A stretch of 64,000 nt of DNA, taken from assembly GCA_022842325.1 (NCBI GenBank), contig JALHPU010000005.1:106292-170291 (forward strand). The letters run 5' to 3'. Within the stretch, counting starts at the first letter, position 1, and each line of letters opens with the position of its first letter. The notes under the pieces are model-generated. The model ran no database searches. It was not told the DNA's origin and worked only from the letters and a program-made list of their open reading frames with translations. This DNA is from Sulfuritalea sp. GTDB taxonomy: Bacteria; Pseudomonadota; Gammaproteobacteria; Burkholderiales; Rhodocyclaceae. This document shows positions 17,126 to 25,181 of the stretch, in pieces. The position numbers and the translations under genes were made by a program.

Positions 17126-18364
17126 TCAGGCCGGCTGATCGAGCTCGAAGGCCCGATGCAGTACCCGCACCGCCAGTTCGAGATATTTCTCGTCGACCAC
17201 CACCGAAATCTTGATCTCGGAAGTCGAAATCATCTGGATGTTGATGCCTTCCTCGGCCAGGGTGCGAAACATCTTGCTGGCAACGCCGGGATGGGACCGC
17301 ATGCCGACGCCGACGGCGGATACCTTGCAGATCTTGTTGTCGCCCTCGATGGCGCGCGCGCCGATGTGCGGTTTGATCTGATCTTCCAGAAGCTTCTTGG
17401 TACGGGCGAACTCACTGCGATTGACCGTAAAGGAAAAGTCAGTGGTGCCATCGTGACCGACGTTCTGAATGATCATGTCGACATCGATGTTGGCATCGGC
17501 GATCGGCCCGAGGATCTGGTAGGCGATGCCGGGGCGGTCGGGCACGCCGAGCACGGTAAGCTTGGCCTCGTCGCGGTTGAAGGCGATGCCGGAAATGATC
17601 GGTTGTTCCATGTTGGTGTCTTCCTCAAGAGTGATGAGCGTGCCGCTGGTCTCCTGTCCCTCCTCCTCGAAGCTGGAGAGCACGCGCAGCTTGACCTTGT
17701 ACTTGCCGGCGAATTCGACGGAGCGGATCTGCAGCACCTTGGAGCCGAGGCTGGCCATTTCGAGCATTTCCTCGAAGGTGATGCGCTCCAGCTTTCTCGC
17801 TTCCGGCACGATGCGCGGATCGGTGGTATAGACGCCGTCGACGTCGGTGTAGATCTGGCATTCGTCTGCCGTCAGCGCCGCCGCCAGCGCCACCGCCGAG
17901 GTATCCGAGCCGCCGCGGCCCAGTGTCGTGATGTTGCCGTCGGCATCGACACCCTGGAAGCCGGCGACGATGATCACGGCGTCGTCGTCGAGGTCGCGCC
18001 GGATATTGGCGTCGTCGATCTCGAGAATCCGTGCCTTGGTGAAGGTACTGTCGGTAAGTACCTTTACCTGGCCGCCGGTGTAGCTCTTGGCCTTGAGACC
18101 GAGATCCCTGATCGCCATTGCCAGCAGGGCGATGGTGACCTGCTCGCCGGTGGAAATCATCACATCGAGTTCGCGGGCGTCGGGCTGCGGCGAAACATCC
18201 TTGGCCAGAGCGATCAGGCGATTGGTTTCACCGCTCATGGCGGAAACCACCACCACCAGTTGATGTCCCTGAGCTTTCCAGCGCGCGACCCGCTTGGCGA
18301 CATTGCGAATGCGATCGGGCGAACCCATCGATGTGCCGCCGTATTTCTGAACAATCAAAGCCAT
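17126..18364 (-). CDS. lysC: Aspartokinase
   Basis: 412 residues, full length for the class with one catalytic domain and two ACT domains. MALIVQKYGGTSMGSPDRI is the kinase signature; GRGGSDTSAVALAAAL and DVDGVYTTDPRIVPEA form the ATP/aspartate site. The two ACT domains occupy about 265-412 (LTVLGVPDRPGIAYQILGPI, KVSAVGVGMRSHPGVASKMF). It phosphorylates L-aspartate, the first step to Lys, Thr, Met and diaminopimelate; feedback inhibition through the ACT domains is usual. It is monocistronic here, with a terminator at 17062-17090. Confidence 0.97.
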   Translation of the reverse strand: MALIVQKYGGTSMGSPDRIRNVAKRVARWKAQGHQLVVVVSAMSGETNRLIALAKDVSPQPDARELDVMISTGEQVTIALLAMAIRDLGLKAKSYTGGQVKVLTDSTFTKARILEIDDANIRRDLDDDAVIIVAGFQGVDADGNITTLGRGGSDTSAVALAAALTADECQIYTDVDGVYTTDPRIVPEARKLERITFEEMLEMASLGSKVLQIRSVEFAGKYKVKLRVLSSFEEEGQETSGTLITLEEDTNMEQPIISGIAFNRDEAKLTVLGVPDRPGIAYQILGPIADANIDVDMIIQNVGHDGTTDFSFTVNRSEFARTKKLLEDQIKPHIGARAIEGDNKICKVSAVGVGMRSHPGVASKMFRTLAEEGINIQMISTSEIKISVVVDEKYLELAVRVLHRAFELDQPA

Positions 18365-18490
18365 TGCTGTGCTCAGTCAGTTGGAAAACCATAGATTTTA
18401 CCTGATAGTCGCCGGCACCAAACGAAGCATCCGGCAATAACCATTGCACAGGTCAAGTTATACCTACGTACTAATGTCACAACAATTTTC

Positions 18491-18519
18491 TTGTATGGCG
18501 AAACGATTTGTCCTATAGT
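18491..18519 (+). promoter_or_regulatory. Sigma-70-type promoter of the HTH gene
   Basis: TTGTAT at 18491-18496 and TATAGT at 18514-18519 are separated by exactly 17 bp. The transcript would have a leader of about 80 bases containing a TATTAC/GTAATA hairpin with a TTCG loop (18529-18544) and a second inverted repeat GTCCGG...CCGGAC (about 18553-18582). Confidence 0.65.
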
Positions 18520-18607
18520 TCGATGCATATTACTTCGGTAATAGTCCCTCGGGTCCGGATTATCCCGTTGTACTTACCCGGACATAATAATTTCATGGAG
18601 CAAGCAG

Positions 18608-18901
18608 ATGAAAGCAAACAGCAAAATCGAAGCCCGCGATATCCGTCGCAAGCTGGGCATGAATCAACAGCAGTTCTGGTCGCAACTGGGTGTGACCCAG
18701 AGCGGCGGCTCGCGTTACGAGAGCGGTCGCAACATGCCGCGGCCGGTGCAGCAGCTGCTGCGTCTGGTCCATGTCGAACAGATCGACATCCAGAAAATCA
18801 GGCGCGAAGATTACGAAGTCGTCGAGTATCTGCGCGCGGCAAAGCCGGCCCTGTTCAAGGATCTGAAAAAGGAAGCCAAGGCCGCCGCCAAGGGCAAATA
18901 A
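18608..18901 (+). CDS. Small XRE-like helix-turn-helix protein
   Basis: 97 residues. Residues 10-50 (RDIRRKLGMNQQQFWSQLGVTQSGGSRYESGRNMPRPV) form a Cro/C1-type HTH. The tail is basic (KDLKKEAKAAAKGK), as in nucleoid-binding or DNA-compacting proteins. No ligand domain is present. It has its own promoter at 18491 and a structured leader. The gene appears to be monocistronic, convergent with the radical SAM gene. Its targets are unknown. Confidence 0.8.
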   Translation: MKANSKIEARDIRRKLGMNQQQFWSQLGVTQSGGSRYESGRNMPRPVQQLLRLVHVEQIDIQKIRREDYEVVEYLRAAKPALFKDLKKEAKAAAKGK

Positions 18902-18920
18902 GAAACCTGGCGCTCCGGCC

Positions 18921-19766
18921 TCACGGACTGACGCGCACGGCCAGGCCGAGTTTGCGGATCGGCCCGGCCGCCTGTTCCAGCCACGCCGCATCGAGGCGCC
19001 CCAAGCGGGGCGCCTCTTTTTGCAGCGACGGTCGGGCCAGGCTATAGAGATGCACTCCAGCCAATGTTTGGGCTAGAGGTGCCAGCAGGGCTAGATAGGC
19101 CCGGAATTCCTGCGCCAGAGGTGGCTCACCATCAAGCCGGAAAAGGCAGGTCTGAATCCAGGTCGGGGCCAGACCTGCGCAGCACGCCAGCCGTCTTGCG
19201 ACGACTTCAGGCCGTGCACGCGTGCCGTTGATACGCGCCATTCCGGCTGCCGTGCCGGCATCCAGCTTGAACCAGACTTCACCCCCGGCGCGGCCGATTT
19301 GCGCAATTCCTGATTGCACGTACTTGCGATCCAGCAGGCTGCCATTCGTGATCAGCCGGATGACCACGCTGTCAGTCAGGCCATAGCTTGCAAGGGTTCT
19401 TTCTACGATGCCCACCGTTGTGGAAAATTCGGCGGCACTGGTCGGCTCGCCATTGCCTGAAAACGCCACATCCACCAGACGGCGCGCTCCTGCGGGCACG
19501 CGCGCCGTCATGAAGTCGCCGGTAATGGCCGCGTGCAGGAAGTCATTCAGTTCCTGCTCGAGCAAACCCAGGTCAATCGGTGGTGGCCCGCCGCGCTTGA
19601 GATCCGGCACCTGGCAATAAATGCAGCGCCAGTTGCAGGCATTGTTCGGATTTAGATTGATGCCGATCGACACTCCGCCCGCCCGGCGCGAAATCACCGG
19701 ATAGACGTAGCGCATGCCGGCGCTGTCGCGCGAATGGTCATCGGTCTTGAGCAGGATGCGGGACAT
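18921..19766 (-). CDS. Radical SAM protein
   Basis: 281 residues. CNWRCIYC near residue 43 is the CX3CX2C motif that binds the [4Fe-4S] cluster, and VDVAFSGNGEPTSAAEF is the Gly-Glu motif for SAM. The N-terminal RYVYPVISRRAGGVSIGINLNPNNACNWRC resembles the COG0731 group, whose roles are mostly unassigned. It is divergent from queD, but it lacks the short-core features of QueE, so I do not assign it to queuosine synthesis. The C-terminal half (residues 200-281) is less conserved to my eye. Confidence 0.8.
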   Translation of the reverse strand: MSRILLKTDDHSRDSAGMRYVYPVISRRAGGVSIGINLNPNNACNWRCIYCQVPDLKRGGPPPIDLGLLEQELNDFLHAAITGDFMTARVPAGARRLVDVAFSGNGEPTSAAEFSTTVGIVERTLASYGLTDSVVIRLITNGSLLDRKYVQSGIAQIGRAGGEVWFKLDAGTAAGMARINGTRARPEVVARRLACCAGLAPTWIQTCLFRLDGEPPLAQEFRAYLALLAPLAQTLAGVHLYSLARPSLQKEAPRLGRLDAAWLEQAAGPIRKLGLAVRVSP

Positions 19767-19807
19767 GGCAAGGCAAGGAAATTGGAAGAACTGCAGCTAT
19801 TCTCAAG

Positions 19808-19829
19808 AGTCGGCGCTGGCGGAACGGCG
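19808..19829 (+). repeat. Dispersed 22-bp repeat, copy 1
   Basis: Copy of the motif beginning AGTCGGCGCTGGCG, also found at 27632, 33977, 36019, 47150, 50869 and 56926. Here it lies just upstream of the queD -10 element. Confidence 0.5.
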
Positions 19830-19841
19830 CCGCAGCAAAGT

Positions 19842-19847
19842 TATAAT
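19842..19847 (+). promoter_or_regulatory. Probable -10 element of queD
   Basis: A perfect TATAAT 61 bp before the queD ATG. No good -35 hexamer is seen at normal spacing; the dispersed repeat occupies that region. Confidence 0.4.
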
Positions 19848-19907
19848 GCGCGCCAGTTCGTTCGCAGGCTTTGCGACCACTTTGCCACAAACCCGGCCAT
19901 CCTGACC

Positions 19908-20360
19908 ATGCGCATCACCCGCCGCCTCGAATTCGATGCGGGCCACCGCATCCCGAATCACCAAAGCCAGTGCCGCCATTTGCACGGGCATCGCTACGCG
20001 CTGGAAATCACCCTCGCCGGCGGCGTCATACATGCCGCAGGACGGCCGGATGACGGAATGGTGATGGATTTCTCCGAGGTCAAGGCCATTGCCAAGCGAC
20101 ATGTGGTCGATCCCTGGGACCATGCATTTCTGGTCTGGCGCGACGACGCTGTCGTGGCGAGCTTTCTCGCCGGCTTGCCGGGACACAAGACCGTGGTACT
20201 CGACGCCGTTCCGACAGCGGAGAATCTGGCCCGTATTGCCTTCTTGATTCTCGATCCGCTCTACCGCGACAGTTACGGCAATCATCTGCATCTGGAACGC
20301 ATCCGGCTCTACGAGACCCCCAACTGCTGGGCCGACGCGACCCGCGAAGACCTCGCCTGA
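19908..20360 (+). CDS. queD: 6-carboxytetrahydropterin synthase
   Basis: 150 residues from ATG 19908; the longer frame upstream has no family similarity and contains the promoter. FDAGHR and CRHLHGHRYALEI supply the zinc-binding histidines and the catalytic cysteine, MVMDFSEVKAI and WDHAFLVW are typical 6-pyruvoyltetrahydropterin synthase/QueD motifs, and VPTAENLARI is the conserved late motif. The enzyme converts 7,8-dihydroneopterin triphosphate to 6-carboxy-5,6,7,8-tetrahydropterin in queuosine synthesis. No other que genes are visible in the window. Confidence 0.9.
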   Translation: MRITRRLEFDAGHRIPNHQSQCRHLHGHRYALEITLAGGVIHAAGRPDDGMVMDFSEVKAIAKRHVVDPWDHAFLVWRDDAVVASFLAGLPGHKTVVLDAVPTAENLARIAFLILDPLYRDSYGNHLHLERIRLYETPNCWADATREDLA

Positions 20361-20521
20361 GCTTTTCTGAGGCGCGTCACCGCGCGTCGTCAGATGTTCC
20401 ATCAAGCGGAACCGGGATTGTTGCCAATTCAATTGTTTATTGTCTCGCGCGTAATCCAATGCTATGGTTGCCGTCCAATTTGGCATATGACCAAAGCGAC
20501 GACAGAGAGGAGCACCCACCC

Positions 20522-22147
20522 ATGCTTGGCTTGATGATGAACCGGCCGCTGATGATTTCAGCGCTCCTGCAACACGCGGCACAAAACCATGGCGATACCG
20601 AAATCGTCTCCCGCCTGCCGGTCGGGGGAACGCATCGCTACACCTATGCCGCCGCCCATCGTCGCTCGCGCCAGCTGGTTCGCGTCCTGCAGTCGCTCGG
20701 CGCCAAGGCCGAAGACCGCATCGGCACCCTGGCCTGGAATACCCACCGCCATTTTGAAATCTACTATGCCGTCTCCGGCATGGCGGCCATCTGCCACACC
20801 ATCAACCCGCGCCTATTCCCGGAGCAGATCGCCTATATCGCCAACCACGCCGATGACCGGTTCATCTTTTTCGACGTCAACTTCGCCAATCTGATCGAGG
20901 CCCTGGTGCCGCATTGTCCGGGGGTCAAAGGCTGGATTGCGCTGTGCGCCCGCGATGAAATGCCGGCCAATCCGATTCCGAATCTGCACTGCTACGAGGA
21001 ACTGCTGGCCGCGAAGGACGACGACTACGAATGGCCGGAGTTCGATGAGAACACCGCATCGTCACTCTGCTACACCTCGGGCACCACCGGCAACCCCAAG
21101 GGCGTGCTCTACTCCCATCGCTCCACGGTGCTGCATGCCTACGGTTCCAGCCTGCCGGACGGACTGGGCGCCTCCGCGCGCGACTGCATCCTGCCGGTGG
21201 TACCGATGTTCCACGTCAACGCGTGGGGCCTGCCTTACGCCTGTGCGCTGACCGGGGCCAAACTGGTCATGCCCGGCCCGCACCTCGACGGCGCCAGCCT
21301 GTATACGATGTTCGAGGAAGAAGGCGTCACCATGTCCGCCGGCGTGCCAACCATCTGGCTCGGCCTGCTGCAATACCTGCAGGCCAACAAGCTCAAGCTG
21401 TCGACCGTCAAGCGCCTGGTGATCGGCGGTTCGGCCGCACCGCCGGCCATGATCCGCGGCTTCGACGAACAGTTCGGCGTCACCGTATTGCATGCCTGGG
21501 GCATGACCGAAATGAGCCCGCTGGGCACCGTCAATACCTACAAGAACAAACACCTTGCCTTGTCCGCCGAGGAGCGTGACCGCATTCGCCTCAAGCAGGG
21601 CCGCAGCATTTTCGGCGTCGAGCTGAAGATTGTCGACGGCGACGGCACTGCCCTGCCTCATGACGGCAAGGCCTTTGGCGACTTGCTGGTGCGCGGGCCG
21701 TGGATCACCAGCGGCTATTTCAAGAGCGAAGGCGGCGACGCCCTGCGCGACGGCTGGTTCCCCACCGGCGACGTCGCCACCATCGACCCGGATGGCTACA
21801 TGCAGATCACCGACCGCTCGAAGGACGTCATCAAGTCGGGCGGCGAGTGGATTTCCTCGATCGATCTGGAGAACATCGCGGTCGCACATCCGGCCGTGAC
21901 CGAAGCCGCCGTGATCGGCGCGGTCCACCCGAAGTGGGATGAACGACCGTTGCTGGTGGTGATCAAGAAAGCCGGGCAGGAAGTCAGCCGCGAAGAACTG
22001 ATCGCCTTCTACGAAGGCAAGGTGGCCAAGTGGTGGATACCCGACGATGTGATCTTCGTCGACGACCTGCCGCATACGGCCACCGGCAAGTTGTCCAAGC
22101 TGCAGCTGCGCGAGCGCCTGCGTGATTATCGTTTCCCTGGAGCATGA
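20522..22147 (+). CDS. Fatty-acyl-CoA ligase (AMP-binding family)
   Basis: 541 residues from ATG 20522, preceded by [27 protein letters not shown] is the AMP-binding P-loop-like motif, [12 protein letters not shown] the adenylate site, [40 protein letters not shown] the hinge and gate region, and [15 protein letters not shown] has the C-terminal catalytic lysine. It activates a carboxylic acid to its CoA thioester via the acyl-adenylate; medium/long-chain fatty acids or related acids are likely, but the exact substrate is open. It is the first gene of a three-gene operon with GST and enoyl-CoA hydratase genes. Confidence 0.9.
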   Translation: MLGLMMNRPLMISALLQHAAQNHGDTEIVSRLPVGGTHRYTYAAAHRRSRQLVRVLQSLGAKAEDRIGTLAWNTHRHFEIYYAVSGMAAICHTINPRLFPEQIAYIANHADDRFIFFDVNFANLIEALVPHCPGVKGWIALCARDEMPANPIPNLHCYEELLAAKDDDYEWPEFDENTASSLCYTSGTTGNPKGVLYSHRSTVLHAYGSSLPDGLGASARDCILPVVPMFHVNAWGLPYACALTGAKLVMPGPHLDGASLYTMFEEEGVTMSAGVPTIWLGLLQYLQANKLKLSTVKRLVIGGSAAPPAMIRGFDEQFGVTVLHAWGMTEMSPLGTVNTYKNKHLALSAEERDRIRLKQGRSIFGVELKIVDGDGTALPHDGKAFGDLLVRGPWITSGYFKSEGGDALRDGWFPTGDVATIDPDGYMQITDRSKDVIKSGGEWISSIDLENIAVAHPAVTEAAVIGAVHPKWDERPLLVVIKKAGQEVSREELIAFYEGKVAKWWIPDDVIFVDDLPHTATGKLSKLQLRERLRDYRFPGA

Positions 22148-22148
22148 A

Positions 22149-22814
22149 TTGACTACACCGATCACCCTCTGCGGCTTTTCCGTCAGCAACTATTACAACA
22201 AGGTCAAACTCTCGCTGCTGGAGAAGAACGTACCCTTCGCCGAAGCAGTAGTTTTCACGTCGCAAAAAGAAGAAATGCTGGCCGAATCCCCGATGGGCAA
22301 GGTGCCCTTTCTGCGCACGCCCAATGGCGTGCTCAGCGAATCGCAGGTGCTCACGGAATACATCGAGGACTGCTGGCCCGAGCCTGCGCTCTATCCGCGC
22401 GATGCCTTCGAACGCGCGAAATGCCGCGAACTGATCGAGCATCTTGAGCTGCACGTCGAATTGCCCGCGCGGCGCCTGTATACGGAAGCCTTCTTCGGCG
22501 GCACAGTATCCGACGAGACCAAAAAGGAAGTCGCATCCCTGCTTGAGAAAGGCCTCAAGAGTCTGGGACGGCTCGCCCGCTTTGCCCCCTTCATCGGCGG
22601 CGCCGGTTTTACCCACGCCGATTGCGCCGCCTGGGTACATCTGCCCCTCGTCAGCCAGGCCACGCGCAAGATCTACGGACGCGATTTCCTCGATGAATTT
22701 CTGCCCCAGGCCAAGGCCTACATCAAGCTCATCGGCGAACGGCCGCACGCGCAGAAAGTGAACGAAGACCGCAAGGCGGGCATGGAAGCCTTCATGTCGA
22801 AGCCCAAGAAATGA
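22149..22814 (+). CDS. Glutathione S-transferase family protein
   Basis: 221 residues if translation starts at TTG 22149, which I prefer because GGAG lies 7 bases upstream and the domain starts right there (TTPITLCGFSVSNYYNKVKLSLLEKNVPF); GTG at 22122 would lie inside the ligase gene. The thioredoxin-like N-domain has SPMGKVPFL and ESQVLTEYIED (glutathione-binding cis-Pro and Glu-Ser), followed by a helical C-domain. It follows the acyl-CoA ligase stop by one base and overlaps the enoyl-CoA hydratase start (ATGA). The substrate is unknown. Confidence 0.85.
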   Translation: MTTPITLCGFSVSNYYNKVKLSLLEKNVPFAEAVVFTSQKEEMLAESPMGKVPFLRTPNGVLSESQVLTEYIEDCWPEPALYPRDAFERAKCRELIEHLELHVELPARRLYTEAFFGGTVSDETKKEVASLLEKGLKSLGRLARFAPFIGGAGFTHADCAAWVHLPLVSQATRKIYGRDFLDEFLPQAKAYIKLIGERPHAQKVNEDRKAGMEAFMSKPKK

Positions 22815-23581
22815 GCGGACTTGTTCGTGTCAGGCTGGCCGACGGCATATTCCAAATTGAAATAGCGCGCCCGGAAAAAAAGAACGCGCTCACCGCCGCG
22901 ATGTATCAGACCATGGCGGATGCGCTGGCCAGCGCCGAAGCCGATCCGGCAGTGCGCGTGATCCTGATCTCCGGCGCGGGCGGCAACTTTACCGCCGGCA
23001 ACGACCTCGCCGACTTCCTCGCCACGCCACCGATGGACGAGAGCGCGCCGGTATTCCGATTCATCAAGGGCTTTGCCAATTTGCAGAAGCCCTTTGTCGC
23101 CGCCGTCGAAGGCGTTGCCATCGGTGTCGGCACCACCATGCTGCTGCACTGCGACCTGGTTTATGCCGGCAGCGGGGCACGCTTTGCCCTGCCCTTCGCC
23201 AATCTCGGCCTGACCCCGGAGGCGGCGTCCAGCCTGTTGCTGCCGCTGCGTGCCGGTCATGCAAAAGCGGCGGAAATGCTGATGCTGGGTGAAGTCTTCC
23301 CGGCACAGACCGCGCTCGACGTCGGCATCGTCAACGCTGTGTTGCCCGACGGACAGGTTCTCAACCATGCGCTTGATCGCTGCCGCAAGCTGACCACGCA
23401 GCCCGCGGCATCGCTGCGCCTGACCAAGCAATTGATGAAACGTGCGCAAGACGCCTTGATCCGGGAAACCATGAACGTCGAGGCAGGCGTGTTCCGCCAG
23501 CGCCTGGTGTCGCCCGAGGCCAAGGAAGCCTTCGCCGCCTTCTTCGAAAAACGCAAACCGGATTTCTCTAGCTTCAACTAG
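22811..23581 (+). CDS. Enoyl-CoA hydratase/isomerase family protein
   Basis: 256 residues. Crotonase fold: EIARPEKKNALTAAMYQTM, oxyanion-hole region SGAGGNFTAGNDLADF, and KPFVAAVEGVAIGVGTTMLLHCDLVYAGSGARFALPFANLGLTPEAASSLLLP. The residue at the second catalytic Glu position lies in FANLGLTPEAAS, as in hydratase/isomerase members. It starts within the GST stop (ATGA) and ends the acyl-CoA operon 43 bp before tRNA-Ser. A function in beta-oxidation is likely. Confidence 0.9.
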   Translation: MSGLVRVRLADGIFQIEIARPEKKNALTAAMYQTMADALASAEADPAVRVILISGAGGNFTAGNDLADFLATPPMDESAPVFRFIKGFANLQKPFVAAVEGVAIGVGTTMLLHCDLVYAGSGARFALPFANLGLTPEAASSLLLPLRAGHAKAAEMLMLGEVFPAQTALDVGIVNAVLPDGQVLNHALDRCRKLTTQPAASLRLTKQLMKRAQDALIRETMNVEAGVFRQRLVSPEAKEAFAAFFEKRKPDFSSFN

Positions 23582-23623
23582 CCCAGCCACGGCCGAGCGC
23601 AGTGCTAGAATCCGCAGCCCGAC

Positions 23624-23713
23624 GGATGGGTGGCAGAGCGGTTGAATGCACCGGTCTTGAAAACCGGCGAAGGTGCAAGCCTTCCGTGAGTTCGAATCTC
23701 ACCCCATCCGCCA
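23624..23713 (+). tRNA. tRNA-Ser(UGA)
   Basis: 90 nt including encoded CCA. Acceptor stem GGATGGG/CCCATCC, anticodon stem CCGGT/ACCGG with loop CTTGAAA (anticodon TGA), a long variable arm as in class II tRNAs, and T-arm GAGTTCGAATCTC. Its last 14 bases are the attachment core of the island. Confidence 0.97.
23700..23713 (+). repeat. attL core
   Basis: CACCCCATCCGCCA, identical to 33911-33924; it includes the last 14 bases of tRNA-Ser, so the tRNA stays intact after integration. Confidence 0.85.
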
Positions 23714-23755
23714 AGCATGTAGCAACCAAGCGCTTTTCTAGGCGTTTTTTGTTGG

Positions 23756-23778
23756 TACCCATCAATCCGCCCATCAAT
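23756..23778 (+). repeat. Left pair of integrase arm-like sites
   Basis: Two direct copies of CCCATCAAT (23758-23766 and 23770-23778) start 12 bp apart. The same pair with the same 12-bp period lies at 33759-33779. Binding by the island integrase is inferred. Confidence 0.65.
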
Positions 23779-24041
23779 TAGGGCGGTGCTTACCGGCTTG
23801 CCAGAGCCGACTGCGCGGGTCGCCGCTTTGTACTAGCGGCGCAGAACCGGCAACCAAATAAAGCCGGTTCCTTTCGCACCAAATCAAGCGGCTTTCTGTC
23901 GACCCGCTCGGCGTCGCCTCGGACCATGCGTGCCAGAGTAGCGCCGCTGACCAGTACATCTGGCAGTGGTTGCGCAGGAGTGCGACCTTGTGATTGTGCC
24001 CGGGGAGACAGGATTCAAGCCGGGCTCGAAAGGGGATCGCC
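23779..24041. other. Gap after attL, no convincing gene
   Basis: Open frames here are short and lack family features. A minus-strand frame across 23774-24229 mirrors the AlpA-like gene and looks like a shadow. Several short GC-rich inverted repeats are present (around 23830-23860). The promoter of the left operon is expected here. Confidence 0.4.
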
Positions 24042-24302
24042 ATGCACACGCAACACTCAATCGCCGCCCGCGACGCGGCCGCTTTCAAGGATTTCAAGAA
24101 TCTGCCCGACGAGGCGTTCGTCAGGCTGCCAGTCGTTGTCCTGCTAGATGCGTCCTCGCCGGCCACGATCTGGCGCAAAGCGAAGAAAGGCACCTTCCCT
24201 GCTCCGGTAAAGCTGGGGGAAAAATCCACCGGTTGGAACGTCGGCGCACTTCGCCGGCATTACAGCGCCATCATGGAGGGCGCCAAACATGCGCCGGCCT
24301 GA
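24042..24302 (+). CDS. AlpA-like regulator / excisionase-type protein
   Basis: 86 residues from ATG 24042, chosen because AAAGGGGATCGCC precedes it. EAFVRLPVVVLLDASSPATIWRKAKKGTFPAPVKLGEKSTGWNVGALRRHY matches the AlpA/prophage regulatory winged-helix pattern (LPxVxxxxGxSxxTIWRxxKxGxFPxPVKLGxRxxxWxxxEV). Members activate integrase or act as excisionases. It is the first gene next to attL and overlaps the small frame at 24289. Confidence 0.82.
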   Translation: MHTQHSIAARDAAAFKDFKNLPDEAFVRLPVVVLLDASSPATIWRKAKKGTFPAPVKLGEKSTGWNVGALRRHYSAIMEGAKHAPA

Positions 24303-24462
24303 CGTGACAACGCCACGGCCTGGCAGGGCTCGTGGCGCTGAGCAAAGCAATGAGGCGGGAAACCTCGATACACATTCTGCCACGCACGGTGCGATAGAAA
24401 TAATTCAACGTCACGCCGCATCGCTGCGGCTGCTGGCTCTCGGCCAGATTGGGGGGGCGTGA
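24289..24462 (+). CDS. Small hypothetical protein, 57 residues
   Basis: A short frame from ATG 24289 to TGA 24460-24462. It overlaps the 3' end of the AlpA-like gene by 14 bp, and its stop overlaps the ATG of the next gene as TGATG, which is typical of a translationally coupled operon. The C-terminal part (AIEIIQRHAASLRLLALGQ) is helical. No family recognised; kept because of the exact couplings on both sides. Confidence 0.5.
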   Translation: MRRPDVTTPRPGRARGAEQSNEAGNLDTHSATHGAIEIIQRHAASLRLLALGQIGGA

Positions 24463-25181
24463 TGGCCGTCCGTGTTATTTCCTTGGTATGGGAAGGCTAT
24501 CCCGAAGGCGGATCTGAGCTCCTCACGCTGCTGGCCCTTGCGAACTGGAGCGACGATGAGGGGCGCTGCTGGCCGTCTATCGCATCCATTGCCAAGAAAA
24601 CCCGCCTATCCCGCTCACAGGCTCAACGGACAATGCACGCGCTGATCGATCGGGGCTATGTCGCCGTCACCGGAAACGAGACAGGCGGAGCGCCGGGCAC
24701 AACCCGTCAGTACCGGATCAACCTTTCTAGCCTTACTGGCCGCGTAGGCGCTACCCCTACGGGTAGCGTAGGTGCGACGGGTAGCACTGGTGCGACGGGT
24801 AGCGCCCATGCACAAGACGGGCCGCATGGGTGCGGAGAGACGGGTAGTACCCATGCGACCCAAACCGTCAGTGAACCGTCAACAACCGCCAAAGGTAAAC
24901 CCCGCGCAATCAAGACCCCTATTTCTGCTGACTACCAACTATCCGAGAGGGTAAGAGCATGGGCCGTGAGAAAAGGATTTGACCGGCTGGATGAACACCT
25001 CGAATCCTTCAAAGCAAAGTGCGCCGCGAACGGATATATCTACCTCGATCACGATTCGGCATTCATGGAAGCCATTCGTGAGGATTGGGCAAAGCTCCGT
25101 AAGCCATCGCATGGCGCAAGGCGGCCTCCTCAAGCCGACAACCTCGCTGACCGCAACTACGGCCAAGGAGGCAGGCTATGA
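24462..25181 (+). CDS. Phage/island replication initiator-like protein (O-like) with HTH
   Basis: 239 residues from ATG 24462 (GTG 24459 is an alternative). The N-terminus has a winged HTH: TLLALANWSDDEGRCWPSIASIAKKTRLSRSQAQRTMHALIDRGYV, of the HTH_36 kind found in phage replication initiators. A Gly-Ala-Thr-Ser repeat linker lies at about 92-130 and a helical C-terminal domain at 150-220 (VRAWAVRKGFDRLDEHLESFKAKC). It is followed, overlapping by ATGA, by a DnaC-like ATPase, the same order as lambda O and P. It is therefore likely to bind the element's origin and recruit the helicase loader. The function is inferred from domain and order. Confidence 0.75.
   Translation: MAVRVISLVWEGYPEGGSELLTLLALANWSDDEGRCWPSIASIAKKTRLSRSQAQRTMHALIDRGYVAVTGNETGGAPGTTRQYRINLSSLTGRVGATPTGSVGATGSTGATGSAHAQDGPHGCGETGSTHATQTVSEPSTTAKGKPRAIKTPISADYQLSERVRAWAVRKGFDRLDEHLESFKAKCAANGYIYLDHDSAFMEAIREDWAKLRKPSHGARRPPQADNLADRNYGQGGRL
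24744..24803 (+). repeat. Iteron-like tandem repeats inside the O-like gene
   Basis: Two adjacent 18-bp units (24768-24785 and 24786-24803) share GGTGCGACGGGTAGC and follow a perfect inverted repeat GCTACCC-CTAC-GGGTAGC at 24750-24767. A further GGGTAGTACCC palindrome lies near 24842-24852. The arrangement resembles origin iterons within lambda O. Confidence 0.6.

Noticed and set aside
23774..24229. 151-codon minus-strand frame after attL
   Set aside because: It is antisense to the AlpA-like gene, has no ribosome site and no family features; the plus-strand gene explains the region.
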